Positions 34,749 through 43,990 of a stretch of DNA of 64,000 nt are shown here, piece by piece. The DNA comes from an uncultured Lachnospiraceae bacterium. GTDB taxonomy: Bacteria > Bacillota > Clostridia > Lachnospirales > Lachnospiraceae. A model generated the notes under the pieces. The model ran no database searches. It had not been told where the DNA came from and saw nothing but the letters and a program-made list of their open reading frames with translations. A program made the translations under genes and the position numbers. Every line of letters starts with the position of its first letter. The first letter of the stretch is position 1. The stretch is from the NCBI GenBank assembly GCA_902787715.1, contig CADAHQ010000002.1, positions 401,173-465,172 of the forward strand, read 5' to 3'.

Positions 34749-36017
34749 TTGAAACACGACAGCGCTTACTTTTTAAGCAACGAGACAGAAATCAACAACA
34801 TCCTGATTCGTTGCGGCCTCGTGCTTCTTTTTGTCGGCCCGATGCTTGCCATTTTAAAAGCGGTCGGCATGAACAATGAATTTTCCTACGTGGAGAGCGC
34901 CATCTTCACGGGCATTATCGTGATTCTGTACGTCATGTGCAGGCTTTTGCAGCGCTCCGTGAAAGGGCAGGGGCTGATCAAGTATATTCTGATTCTCGGC
35001 ATGCACGCGGGAATCTGCTACATGGCGACGAAGGACGGCATCCTTCTGTACATCAGTTACGCGCTGATGCCGGCGTTGTCCTGCCTGTACTACCGGAGAC
35101 GCTTCACGCTGCGGATTACGGCGTTTTGCTACGCCATCATGATGGGCTCCCTTTTCCTGCGGGCGCACAATGAGGTCGCGGGGGCATACGACTTCCTCAC
35201 GGAGCGGGAGTGGATCAGCGTGTTCGGCTTCAGTCTTACGTGGGAGTACATCCTCTTAACCATCGTGTTGATTGCGTTGGTCGGCAAGACCGAATCCAGC
35301 CTCGACATGCTGCACGAAAACAACCTGCAGATGAAGGACATGCAGTCCCAGCTGATCTCCGGTTTCGCGAATTTCCTGGAGTTCCGCGATGAGAGCACGG
35401 GACATCATGTGCGCCGAACGCAGGCCTATGTGAAAATGATTGCAACCGGCATGTGCGAGCAGGGCTTCTATCAATCGGAGCTCTCTCCGCGGGCCATCGG
35501 CTATATGGAGACGGCCGCGCCGCTTCACGACGTCGGCAAGATTGCCATTCCGGATTCCATCCTCCTCAAGGAAGGGGAGCTCACGGATCAGGAGTACCAG
35601 ATTATCAAGAATCATACCAAGGAAGGTTACCGTCTGGTGTCGGAGAATCTCTCCGGTCTTACGGATAAGCGCCTCTTAAAATGCGCCCAGGAGATCACCT
35701 TAAGCCACCATGAGCGCTGGGACGGTACCGGATATCCGAACGGCCTCAAGGGAACCGCCATTCCGCTTTCCGCGCGCATCATGGCGATTGCGGACACCCT
35801 GGATGCGATGCTCTCGGAGCGCGTATACAAAAAGAGCATGGACCTCGATGAGGTTTTACATGAGCTGTACCTCGAGAGAGGGCGGCATTTTGAGCCGTGC
35901 ATCGTCGATACTGTCGTAAAGCTTCGGCCGGAAATCGAGAATTTCCTTCTGGAGGAACACAACCGATACGGAGAAGGCGAAGAGACAGACACCATCGAAA
36001 ACCACGGAACGGTATAA
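34749..36017 (+). CDS. Membrane HD-GYP phosphodiesterase
   Basis: A 422-residue protein starting at a TTG (34749) six bases after CGGAGG. Residues ~18-185 hold about six membrane helices with no recognised sensor. Residues ~200-400 are an HD-GYP domain: GHHVRRTQAYV, HDVGKIAIPD with His260 and Asp261, HTKEGYRLV, LSHHERWDGTGYPNGL, and ARIMAIADTLDAMLSERVYKK. All metal ligands and the GYP motif are present, so it should hydrolyse cyclic-di-GMP. It is one of three cyclic-di-GMP-related genes here. Confidence 0.92.
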   Translation: MKHDSAYFLSNETEINNILIRCGLVLLFVGPMLAILKAVGMNNEFSYVESAIFTGIIVILYVMCRLLQRSVKGQGLIKYILILGMHAGICYMATKDGILLYISYALMPALSCLYYRRRFTLRITAFCYAIMMGSLFLRAHNEVAGAYDFLTEREWISVFGFSLTWEYILLTIVLIALVGKTESSLDMLHENNLQMKDMQSQLISGFANFLEFRDESTGHHVRRTQAYVKMIATGMCEQGFYQSELSPRAIGYMETAAPLHDVGKIAIPDSILLKEGELTDQEYQIIKNHTKEGYRLVSENLSGLTDKRLLKCAQEITLSHHERWDGTGYPNGLKGTAIPLSARIMAIADTLDAMLSERVYKKSMDLDEVLHELYLERGRHFEPCIVDTVVKLRPEIENFLLEEHNRYGEGEETDTIENHGTV

Positions 36018-36032
36018 AGGGAGGCAGGAGAC

Positions 36033-37517
36033 ATGAAGCGGTACGGATTTGACAATGACAAGTACCTGGAGATGCAGTCCGCGAGAATCAAGGAGCGCAT
36101 CGGACAGTTCGGCGGCAAGCTCTATCTGGAGTTCGGCGGCAAATTGTTCGACGACTATCACGCATCCCGCGTGTTGCCGGGATTCCAGCCCGACAGTAAG
36201 ATTCGCATGCTCGCGCAGATTAAGGACGATGCGGAGATCGTGATTGCGATCAACGCAAACGACATCGTAAACAACAAGGTGCGTGCGGATTTAAGTATTA
36301 CATACGATCTTGACGTGCTTCGTCTGATTGACGCGTTCCGCGGCTACGGAATGTACGTCGGAAGCGTCGTGCTCACCCAGTTTGTGGAGCAGAGCGCTGT
36401 GCTTGCGTACAAGAAGAAACTGGAGAGCCTCGGACTTCGCGTATACCGTCACTACAAGATTGACGGCTATCCCACCAATGTTTCCAAAATCGTGAGTGAA
36501 GACGGCCTCGGCCGCAACGAATATATCGAGACGTCCCGGCCGCTCGTGGTGGTGACGGCTCCCGGACCCGGCAGCGGAAAGATGGCGACCTGCCTTTCCC
36601 AGCTGTATCATGAAAACATCCGCGGCGTGCGCGCGGGATATGCAAAGTTCGAGACCTTCCCAATCTGGAACCTTCCTCTGACGCACCCGGTGAACCTCGC
36701 GTACGAGGCAGCTACCGCGGACCTTAACGATGTGAATATGATCGACCCGTTCCACCTGGAGGCCTACGGGGTGACCACGGTCAACTATAACCGCGACGTG
36801 GAGATTTTCCCCGTTTTGAATGCCATGTTTGAGCGCATTTACGGCAAATCCCCGTACAAGTCCCCCACGGACATGGGTGTCAACATGGCGGGCTACTGCA
36901 TCGTGGATGACGAGGCGACCCGCGCGGCATCCCGCGACGAGATTATCCGCCGTTACTACGCAACCATGTGCGACCGCAGAAAGGCGAGAGCCACCGCGGA
37001 AGCGGAAGGTAAGATTGAGCTTCTGATGGAGAAGGCGGGCATCAGTCCGGCGGACCGTCCGGTTGTGGCGGCAGCGAAGCAGAAGTCGGAGGAGACCGGC
37101 GGAGCACCGGCAGTGGCGATTCAGCTGAACGACGGCACCGTGATCACCGGTAAGACGTCCGCATTGCTCGGTTCCTCCTCGGCAGCCCTTCTGAATGCAT
37201 TGAAGACCCTTGCGGGAATCGACGACTCCCTTGACCTTTTGTCTCCGACGCTGATTGAGCCGATTCAGGACCTTAAGATCAATCATCTCGGAAACCGCAA
37301 CCCGAGACTCCATACCGACGAAGTGCTGATTGCTCTTTCCGTATGCGCGACCTCGGACAACAACGCAGAGCTTGCGATGCAGCAGTTAGAGAACCTCCGC
37401 GACTGTGAAGTCCACAGCACGGTAATCCTTTCCGCCGTGGATGAGGGCGTGTTCCGGAAGCTCGGAATGCACCTGACCAGCGAGCCCGTTTACGAGACCA
37501 AGAAACTGTATCACTGA
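36033..37517 (+). CDS. DUF1846 domain protein
   Basis: A 494-residue cytosolic protein of the DUF1846 family, normal length. Recognisable blocks are [25 protein letters not shown] (the 'FGGK' opening), [23 protein letters not shown] with a P-loop-like GPGSGK, and [24 protein letters not shown]. Structures exist for the family, but the reaction is not firmly known. It is followed by asnA after ten bases; this pairing recurs in Firmicutes in my recollection and suggests an amino-acid or nucleotide link. Confidence 0.88.
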   Translation: MKRYGFDNDKYLEMQSARIKERIGQFGGKLYLEFGGKLFDDYHASRVLPGFQPDSKIRMLAQIKDDAEIVIAINANDIVNNKVRADLSITYDLDVLRLIDAFRGYGMYVGSVVLTQFVEQSAVLAYKKKLESLGLRVYRHYKIDGYPTNVSKIVSEDGLGRNEYIETSRPLVVVTAPGPGSGKMATCLSQLYHENIRGVRAGYAKFETFPIWNLPLTHPVNLAYEAATADLNDVNMIDPFHLEAYGVTTVNYNRDVEIFPVLNAMFERIYGKSPYKSPTDMGVNMAGYCIVDDEATRAASRDEIIRRYYATMCDRRKARATAEAEGKIELLMEKAGISPADRPVVAAAKQKSEETGGAPAVAIQLNDGTVITGKTSALLGSSSAALLNALKTLAGIDDSLDLLSPTLIEPIQDLKINHLGNRNPRLHTDEVLIALSVCATSDNNAELAMQQLENLRDCEVHSTVILSAVDEGVFRKLGMHLTSEPVYETKKLYH

Positions 37518-37527
37518 GGTGAATTTC

Positions 37528-38538
37528 ATGGATAAGTGTTATATTCCGGAGGGCTACAAGGCAGCCCTCTCAACCCGCGAAACACAAATCGCAATCAAAA
37601 AGGTGAAGGACTTTTTCCAGAGGGAGCTGGCAACCCAGCTTAATCTGCACCGCGTGACGGCACCGTTGTTCGTGACGCCGGAGTCCGGCTTAAACGACAA
37701 CCTGAACGGCGTGGAGCGCCCGGTTGTGTTCGGCATCAAGGAGAAAAACGATAGCCCGGTGGAGATTGTGCATTCTCTCGCCAAATGGAAGCGCATGGCG
37801 CTGGCACGCTACGGCTTCCGTGAGGGAGAGGGCCTCTACACCGACATGAACGCCATCCGCCGCGACGAGGACACGGACAACATTCACTCCATCTTCGTCG
37901 ACCAGTGGGACTGGGAGAAAGTAATCACGAAGGAGCAGCGCACCGAGGTGACGCTCAAAAAGACCGTCAAGGATGTGTATGAGGCGCTTCGCGTGACCGA
38001 AAAATACATCGCAAACCAGTATGATTACGTACAGTGCATCCTTCCCGAGGAGATCACATTCATCACTTCTCAGGAGCTTCTTGACCGCTATCCGGACAAG
38101 AATGTGAAGGAGAGAGAGTACCTTGCCGCGAAGGAGTACGGCGCGGTCTTCATCATGAAGATCGGCGACCTTTTGACAAACGGCGAGAAGCACGACGGAC
38201 GCGCACCGGACTACGATGACTGGGAATTAAACGGCGACATCATGGTCTACTATCCGGTGGATGACATTGCCCTTGAGCTGTCCTCCATGGGCATCCGTGT
38301 GGATGAGGTGTCTCTTTTAAGCCAGCTTGCAAAGGCAGGCTGCCCGGAGCGCGCGGAGCTGGATTTCCACAAGGCGCTTTTGGAAGGCAAGCTTCCTTAC
38401 ACCGTGGGCGGCGGAATCGGCCAGTCGAGAATCTGTATGTTCTTCCTCCGGAAGGCACACATCGGCGAGGTTCAGGTGTCCGTATGGCCGCAGGAGGCCG
38501 TGGAGTATGCGGCATCCCGCGGAGTTGCGCTTCTGTAA
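37528..38538 (+). CDS. asnA: Aspartate--ammonia ligase
   Basis: A 336-residue ammonia-dependent asparagine synthetase. It makes asparagine from aspartate, ammonia and ATP with a class II synthetase-like fold. Motifs: [51 protein letters not shown] and [15 protein letters not shown] chose the ATG at 37528, six bases after GAGGTG; a GTG at 37519 falls on the ribosome site. It is followed by a terminator. Confidence 0.95.
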   Translation: MDKCYIPEGYKAALSTRETQIAIKKVKDFFQRELATQLNLHRVTAPLFVTPESGLNDNLNGVERPVVFGIKEKNDSPVEIVHSLAKWKRMALARYGFREGEGLYTDMNAIRRDEDTDNIHSIFVDQWDWEKVITKEQRTEVTLKKTVKDVYEALRVTEKYIANQYDYVQCILPEEITFITSQELLDRYPDKNVKEREYLAAKEYGAVFIMKIGDLLTNGEKHDGRAPDYDDWELNGDIMVYYPVDDIALELSSMGIRVDEVSLLSQLAKAGCPERAELDFHKALLEGKLPYTVGGGIGQSRICMFFLRKAHIGEVQVSVWPQEAVEYAASRGVALL

Positions 38539-38571
38539 GCGTCCACGCGAAACAACCGAAACGATACTCAC

Positions 38572-38606
38572 GCAACGGGGTTGCTGCGGCAGCCTCGTTG
38601 CTTTCT
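38572..38606 (+). terminator. Probable terminator after asnA
   Basis: GCAACGGGG (38572-38580) pairs with CCTCGTTGC (38593-38601), followed by TTTCTT. Confidence 0.6.
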
Positions 38607-38688
38607 TACGAGAGCAAATGCGGTCTATGCGGAACATGATGAGGCATAGACCTACAACGATACGGCCGATGCAACGGAGGTGCCCGGG

Positions 38689-39429
38689 ATGACAACTAAA
38701 GATACGGCAGAACAATCTCGGCGCGGCGAATACCGGGAGGGCTTGCGGCACGGATTTCCCATCGCGTGCGGTTACTTTTTCGTGTCCTTTACCTTCGGCA
38801 TCTTAGGCGCGTCTTTGGGCTTCCGGTGGTGGGAGAGCACGCTTATTTCCATGACCAACTTAACAAGCGCCGGACAGATTGCGGGAATCAAGACCATTGC
38901 CGCGGGCGGCTCGGTGTTTGAACTTGCCCTGTCGCAGTTTATCATTAACCTGCGGTATTCCCTCATGGGAATCTCGCTTTCCCAGAACATGTCCGAGGAT
39001 GTGAGCGGACCGAGACGCGCATTTTTAGGATTCGGTATCACCGATGAGATCTACGGTGTTGCGGCATCGCGGAAGGTGCCCGTGACTACCGCATATTTTC
39101 TGGGTCTGATGACGCTTCCGTATTTTGGCTGGGCCTTCGGCACGCTGTTCGGGGCTATCCTCGGCGATATTCTGCCGAAGACTGTGACCGAGGTCATGTC
39201 CCTTGCCATCTACGGCATGTTTATCGCCATCGTGGTTCCGGCGGCGAAGGAGAGCCGCAGGGTGCTCGGTGTGGTGGCCATCGCTGCTGCGGTCAGCTGC
39301 CTGATGTATTATGTGCCGGTGCTTAAGGAAGTGTCGGTTGGATTTGCCATCATCGTGAGCGCGGTGGCGGCAGCGGCCCTCGGGGCATGGCTGTTCCCGC
39401 CGGAGGACGGAGGTGCGTGCCGTGAGTAG
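38689..39429 (+). CDS. azlC: Branched-chain amino acid exporter, large subunit AzlC
   Basis: A 246-residue membrane protein with about seven hydrophobic segments. The family opening is FPIACGYFFVSFTFGILGASLGF, and FIINLRYSLMGISLS is the conserved central block. With AzlD it exports branched-chain amino acids. The ATG at 38689 lies eight bases after GGAGG; a GTG at 38680 overlaps that site and is less likely. It overlaps azlD by eight bases. Confidence 0.93.
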   Translation: MTTKDTAEQSRRGEYREGLRHGFPIACGYFFVSFTFGILGASLGFRWWESTLISMTNLTSAGQIAGIKTIAAGGSVFELALSQFIINLRYSLMGISLSQNMSEDVSGPRRAFLGFGITDEIYGVAASRKVPVTTAYFLGLMTLPYFGWAFGTLFGAILGDILPKTVTEVMSLAIYGMFIAIVVPAAKESRRVLGVVAIAAAVSCLMYYVPVLKEVSVGFAIIVSAVAAAALGAWLFPPEDGGACRE

Positions 39430-39736
39430 ATTTTTCGTGTGCGCCGCCGTTATGATGATTGTAACGTACCTTGTCCGCGCAATCCCCTTTACAATGTTCC
39501 GAAGGAAAGTGAAGAACCGCTTCTTCCGCGCTTTTTTGTACTACGTGCCCTATGCGGTGCTGACAGCCATGACGCTGCCGGCCGCTTTATATGCAACGGA
39601 GTCCCTGCTGGTGGCAGCGGCCGGGCTTCTGACGGCTACGCTTCTTGCGTACCGCGGGAGGGGACTTGTGGTCGTGTCCCTTTCGGCATGCGGGGCTGCA
39701 TTTGTCGCGACATTGCTGTTACGGCTTCTGCCGTAG
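39422..39736 (+). CDS. azlD: Branched-chain amino acid exporter, small subunit AzlD
   Basis: A 104-residue hydrophobic protein with three to four membrane segments. TYLVRAIPF near the start and YYVPYAVLTAMTLPAALYAT are typical AzlD. The GTG at 39422 sits eight bases after CGGAGG inside the end of azlC; a GTG at 39413 is too close to that site. Partner of AzlC. Confidence 0.92.
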   Translation: MSRFFVCAAVMMIVTYLVRAIPFTMFRRKVKNRFFRAFLYYVPYAVLTAMTLPAALYATESLLVAAAGLLTATLLAYRGRGLVVVSLSACGAAFVATLLLRLLP

Positions 39737-39778
39737 CGATTCCATAGACAGAAAAAGAAAAAAAGAAAGGATACCATC

Positions 39779-41110
39779 ATGAAACACACGCAGAAGATTT
39801 GGATGGTTGTATGCCTTGCGCTGATTTTAACGGCGCTTGCGGCATGCGGTAAGAAAAATGACACGGCGAAGGTGACGCCGACGGAGGCAGCGACGCCTAC
39901 GGCGGAACCCACCGCGGAAGCGACACCCACGGAGGTGCCGCAGACCCCGACCCCCACGGTTTCGGAGAAGCAACAGTGGTATGACAAGATGATTGCCGAC
40001 TCGCTGATGAGCACCGGCAACAACGCGCGCCTTAAAAAGGTGATTGAGAGAGCAAGAAACGGCGAGGATATCTACATCGTCACCATCGGCGGCTCCATCA
40101 CGGAGGGCGCCGGCGCAAAGGCTTACGACAATTGCTATGCCGCGTCCTTCGGCAAGGAATTCGGAAAGCTCTACGGCAAGGACGGTGGTGCGAATGTGCA
40201 CTTTTTAAATGCCGGCCTCTCGGGAACTCCCTCGACGCTCGGCGTTGTGCGCTATGAGCGCGATGTGATTGAGAAAAACGGCGGCAAGACGCCGGACATT
40301 CTTGTCATCGAGTTCGCGGTAAATGACGGCGACGATCCCACCAACGGGCAGACCTACGAAGGCCTGGTGCGCCGCGCGATGGAGGAGAACCCCGACACGG
40401 CGGTCATTCTTCTCTTCAGCGTTTTCCAGTCCAAGTGGAATCTGCAGGACCGCTTAAAGCCCATCGGCGATTACTATGACCTCCCGATGGTGAGCATCAA
40501 AAATGCGGTTGTGCCGCGCCTTACGGACGGCTCCCTGAAGGACGCAACGTACTTTGACGACGCATACCATCCGACGGCCTACGGCCACAAAATCATGCGC
40601 GACTGCCTGCTGTACCTGGTGGCAAACATCGATGCCGAGGAGGCGGAGACGGCCAATGCCATGCCGACGGCGCCGAAAATGAGCGACGCCTTTGACAAGA
40701 TTGTCATGGTGGATGCCGCAAGCGAGAATTCCGGCGTGACGGCGGGCGGATTCAAGACTACCGACAAGGGAGTATTTGCCGTTCGGTACGAGCAGGGTAA
40801 CACCTTTCCGAACAACTGGAAACACGCCGCCGCGGACGGTGATGCGCCGTTTACGTGGAAGGGTACATGCCGGTCCTTGCTTCTTGTGTACAAGAAGTCC
40901 TCGAGCCAGACCTTCGGTCAGGCGGAAATCCTTGTGGACGGCAAGTCTGTGAAGACGCCCGACGGCCATGACGCCGGCGGTTGGAACAACCCGTACACGC
41001 TGGTTCTTGTGAACGAGGCCGAGGCCGCAGAGCACACTCTGACGGTGCGCATGAAGGACGGCAACGCCGATAAGGAATTCACGATTCTGGCGATTGGGTA
41101 CGGAGAGTAA
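39779..41110 (+). CDS. Secreted SGNH-hydrolase lipoprotein
   Basis: A 443-residue secreted lipoprotein. The signal peptide ends in lipobox LAAC (Cys23), followed by a Thr/Pro/Glu linker to about residue 60. Residues ~65-285 are an SGNH hydrolase: Ser106 in TIGGSITEGAG, EFAVNDGDD as the Asn block, and Asp261/His264 in DDAYHPTAYGH. Residues ~295-443 form a beta-rich C-terminal domain. The whole catalytic plus C-terminal layout is shared with the protein at 45829, down to motifs like VFQSKWNLQDRL/VFMNDWNLQDRL. It probably de-esterifies an extracellular glycan. A terminator follows. Confidence 0.88.
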   Translation: MKHTQKIWMVVCLALILTALAACGKKNDTAKVTPTEAATPTAEPTAEATPTEVPQTPTPTVSEKQQWYDKMIADSLMSTGNNARLKKVIERARNGEDIYIVTIGGSITEGAGAKAYDNCYAASFGKEFGKLYGKDGGANVHFLNAGLSGTPSTLGVVRYERDVIEKNGGKTPDILVIEFAVNDGDDPTNGQTYEGLVRRAMEENPDTAVILLFSVFQSKWNLQDRLKPIGDYYDLPMVSIKNAVVPRLTDGSLKDATYFDDAYHPTAYGHKIMRDCLLYLVANIDAEEAETANAMPTAPKMSDAFDKIVMVDAASENSGVTAGGFKTTDKGVFAVRYEQGNTFPNNWKHAAADGDAPFTWKGTCRSLLLVYKKSSSQTFGQAEILVDGKSVKTPDGHDAGGWNNPYTLVLVNEAEAAEHTLTVRMKDGNADKEFTILAIGYGE

Positions 41111-41152
41111 TCGCCGGATGTCGGGAGTTCAGATAACTTTATGATATCATTT

Positions 41153-41186
41153 ACCGGGAAGTCATTGCGGCTTCCCGGTTTTTGTT
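41153..41186 (+). terminator. Intrinsic terminator
   Basis: ACCGGGAAG (41153-41161) pairs with CTTCCCGGT (41171-41179), followed by TTTTTGTTTT. Ends the SGNH lipoprotein transcript. Confidence 0.88.
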
Positions 41187-41311
41187 TTGAAGAGGATAGC
41201 CGGCGGTTTTGCGAAAAAAGTGATAAATATGTCGAAAAATATCCTAAAAGGCATAAAAACGATATAAGTGTATGGTATGATAGGGTCATCAAAGGACGAG
41301 AGGAGACGGGC

Positions 41312-41986
41312 ATGAGGAGTCAGATTCTGATGGTGGAAGACGATCCGAAGATTCGCGAGGGAATTCTGGATTTCTTTTCGGAGAAGGCGCCGGAATACGA
41401 TGTGGATGTGGCGACGACCGGGGCTGAGGGAATGGAGAAGGTGGAAGGGAAAGTCTATGACCTGATTCTTCTCGATGTGATGCTTCCGGGCATGAGCGGA
41501 TTCGATCTGATGGTGCGTATCCGCAGGACGATGGACGTTCCGGTAATCTTTATGACCGCGAGAACAGGCGAGGAGGACCGTCTGTACGGCTATGAACTGG
41601 GCTGCGACGATTACGTGTGCAAGCCGTTCTCGCTGGCGGAGTTGCTGGCGAAGGTCAACGCGCTGATTCGACGCTCGAAAGGGGCGGTGTTGGACGACGT
41701 GATGCGGTGCGGGAATATTGAAATTCACAAACGCGCCCTGACGGTGCGGGTGTTCGGGGAGACGGTGGATTTGCCGCCGAAGGAACTGGCGATTTTGATG
41801 ATTCTTATGGAGAGACCGGGTTGGACATTTTCCCGAGACAATCTTTTGGACCGCGCCTGGGGAACGGACTATTTCGGTAATGACCGGGTTGTGGACAACC
41901 ATGTGAAGAAGCTGCGGAAAAGCCTGGGGGATGCCGGGCGGCAGATTAAGACGGTATTTACCAAGGGCTACAAGATTGTGGAGTGA
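41312..41986 (+). CDS. OmpR-family response regulator
   Basis: A 224-residue response regulator. Start 41312 follows GAGGAGA. The receiver domain has VEDDPK at residues 8-13, phospho-acceptor Asp55 in LILLDVMLPGMSG and Lys in YVCKPFSLAE. The C-terminal winged helix is intact (LPPKELAILMILMERPGWTFS, NDRVVDNHVKKLRKSL, VFTKGYKIVE). It precedes its histidine kinase. A possible -10 (TATGAT, 41275-41280) lies upstream in an AT-rich stretch without a clear -35. Confidence 0.92.
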   Translation: MRSQILMVEDDPKIREGILDFFSEKAPEYDVDVATTGAEGMEKVEGKVYDLILLDVMLPGMSGFDLMVRIRRTMDVPVIFMTARTGEEDRLYGYELGCDDYVCKPFSLAELLAKVNALIRRSKGAVLDDVMRCGNIEIHKRALTVRVFGETVDLPPKELAILMILMERPGWTFSRDNLLDRAWGTDYFGNDRVVDNHVKKLRKSLGDAGRQIKTVFTKGYKIVE

Positions 41987-42009
41987 AATGTGTAGAAAGG
42001 GGAACGGAG

Positions 42010-43887
42010 ATGAAAGAAAAAACCGGAGGATTCTTTAAGGAACTTCTCATCGGAAAACGGTATCACCTCGTTCGGTATGTCGCAGGATACGCGCTGCTCT
42101 GGCTGATTTTGTGCCTCGTGCTCACCAACAAGTATGGGAAGCGCTGGTATGATGAGGAGTTGCATTTTGAAGGCAATCAGACGATGATGAAATATGAGGA
42201 GGCGCTTGCGACATTCCGCGAGACAGCCAGAGTTCACGATATGACCGATGCAAGCCGGAAGGTGTACATCGAATATGAGATGCAACGGCTTGCTGCCCTT
42301 TCGACAACACTCACCGGCGGGGAAGTGTCGACGTGTGTCGTATTTTATAACAATGGAATGCATACGGAGACTCACGAAGATCGTAATGCGTATCTGGTAG
42401 TCTTCGGAGATAACGGACGGAGATCTAATTTGTTTCCTGTCGAGAACGGAACGTTTTTAAACAATCATGATGGCAGTGACAAGGATACGCGTATCAAAGA
42501 AAACGTAGATGTCATCCGACGTTGCAATGCAGATTATTTGAAGAATCTGTGGGACGAGACGCTGGGTGTAAAAAAGAGTAAGGATACAGCGTGGGTGAGC
42601 GCTTCGTCCCGTACCGGTTGGATTTTTGAGGTGCTTGACGGTTATCTTTCCGAAAGCGAGTTCCAGCCGGGCAAGGTCCGTGCGACCTACTACGAAAACG
42701 GGAAAGCAGTGGAGGAGAAGGTAATCGCCTGCACGTACCGTGGAAACGGTAAATCCTACGGATATGTGGAGAAAATGCCCGAGAACAGATTGTATTTTCC
42801 GAAGGATACAGACAATTGGAAGACGGAATCCTGGGATGCATTCATCGGTAAGATGCAGGAGGTTTCCAACCAGCCCCGCGGAGTGATTTATCCGATGTTC
42901 TATACTCCTCGTTTCAGCCGGGAAGATTATGAGGTCCCGGTCGCTTACAACATGTCGCTTGTGCGGAAAATGTTTGTTCTCTTCGGTTATTTTATCGACC
43001 GACCGTTTTCGTATTTTTCGGGGGATGTGGCGTCGAAGTACCACGAGATAATCACGGATGCAGCAGGGAACGAGAGCGAAGTGTTGGTATTCGCGTACCT
43101 GACGGGGAAACTCGCGAATCAGAAGGGCGAGGTGCTCGCAAGTTTGAGGATTTACTACATTGTCCTGGCGCTGCTGATTGCGTTGATTGCATTTATCCGG
43201 TACCGCCGGGTCTACTCGCTCCGTGCGAAAAATCAGTTCCACAAGTCCCTCATCAATTCCATGGCGCACGACCTGAAGACGCCGTTGATGATTATGCAGG
43301 GATTCAGCGAGAATCTTGCGGAAAATGTCCATGAGGAGAAGCGGGAGTACTATGCTGCGCAGATTCAGGAGAACATTGCGCGCCTAAACGGCTTGATTGA
43401 CAAAAACCTCGATCTCGCGGTGCGGGGCGAAAATGAGATTAGTAATATCGGCTTCTTTGTAATGGATCTGGTGAATGATAGTGAGAAGCGTCTCGGGGAG
43501 CTTTTGGAGCAGAAGAAGCTGACGCTCAAAAAAATCGGGGACACGCGGATGCACGGCGATCCCGAACTGATGCAGACGGTTGTGGACAACCTGATCGGAA
43601 ACGCTGTCAAGTATGCGCCGGAAGGCGATACAATCACGGTGTACGGCGATACGTACACATTCCGCGTCACGAACCGGGCCAGCCTCACGTACGGAAAGAA
43701 CATTAATCAGCTGCTGGAGCCTTTGGAGATGGGCGAGGAGAGTCGTACATCGGGCCAGGGGACCGGTCTGGGACTGTCCATCGCAAACGGTATTGTGCGT
43801 GAGCATGGCTTCCGGATGAAGCTCTCTTATGACCGGAAGAATCATGAGTTTACCTGCATGATTCGGATTCCGCGCTGGAAGAAATAA
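42010..43887 (+). CDS. Sensor histidine kinase with large external domain
   Basis: A 625-residue kinase. The ATG at 42010 uses AAGGGGA; a GTG at 41983 would overlap the regulator stop and is possible. Membrane helices lie near residues 22-40 and 380-400, enclosing an external domain of about 340 residues that I do not recognise. HisKA has His420 in SMAHDLKTPLMIMQGF. The ATPase has NLIGNAVKYAPEG and GQGTGLGLSIANGI. It pairs with the upstream regulator. Flanking esterase and GH30 genes suggest, but do not prove, a glycan or envelope signal. The external region is lower in GC than the neighbouring esterase genes. Confidence 0.9.
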   Translation: MKEKTGGFFKELLIGKRYHLVRYVAGYALLWLILCLVLTNKYGKRWYDEELHFEGNQTMMKYEEALATFRETARVHDMTDASRKVYIEYEMQRLAALSTTLTGGEVSTCVVFYNNGMHTETHEDRNAYLVVFGDNGRRSNLFPVENGTFLNNHDGSDKDTRIKENVDVIRRCNADYLKNLWDETLGVKKSKDTAWVSASSRTGWIFEVLDGYLSESEFQPGKVRATYYENGKAVEEKVIACTYRGNGKSYGYVEKMPENRLYFPKDTDNWKTESWDAFIGKMQEVSNQPRGVIYPMFYTPRFSREDYEVPVAYNMSLVRKMFVLFGYFIDRPFSYFSGDVASKYHEIITDAAGNESEVLVFAYLTGKLANQKGEVLASLRIYYIVLALLIALIAFIRYRRVYSLRAKNQFHKSLINSMAHDLKTPLMIMQGFSENLAENVHEEKREYYAAQIQENIARLNGLIDKNLDLAVRGENEISNIGFFVMDLVNDSEKRLGELLEQKKLTLKKIGDTRMHGDPELMQTVVDNLIGNAVKYAPEGDTITVYGDTYTFRVTNRASLTYGKNINQLLEPLEMGEESRTSGQGTGLGLSIANGIVREHGFRMKLSYDRKNHEFTCMIRIPRWKK

Positions 43888-43913
43888 GCTTGTGTAAAAG
43901 GGAGAACAGGAAG

Positions 43914-43960
43914 AAAAGCCGGCCTTTGAGGATGACTCAAAAGCCGGCTTCGTTTTGCTT
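43914..43960. terminator. Shared terminator between convergent genes
   Basis: AAAAGCCGGC (43914-43923) pairs with GCCGGCTT (43943-43950), followed by CGTTTTGCTTTTT. It ends the kinase transcript; on the other strand it is also placed to end the GH30 gene. Confidence 0.78.
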
Positions 43961-43990
43961 TTTGCGGCCGGGATTTGCTCCCGGCAAATG

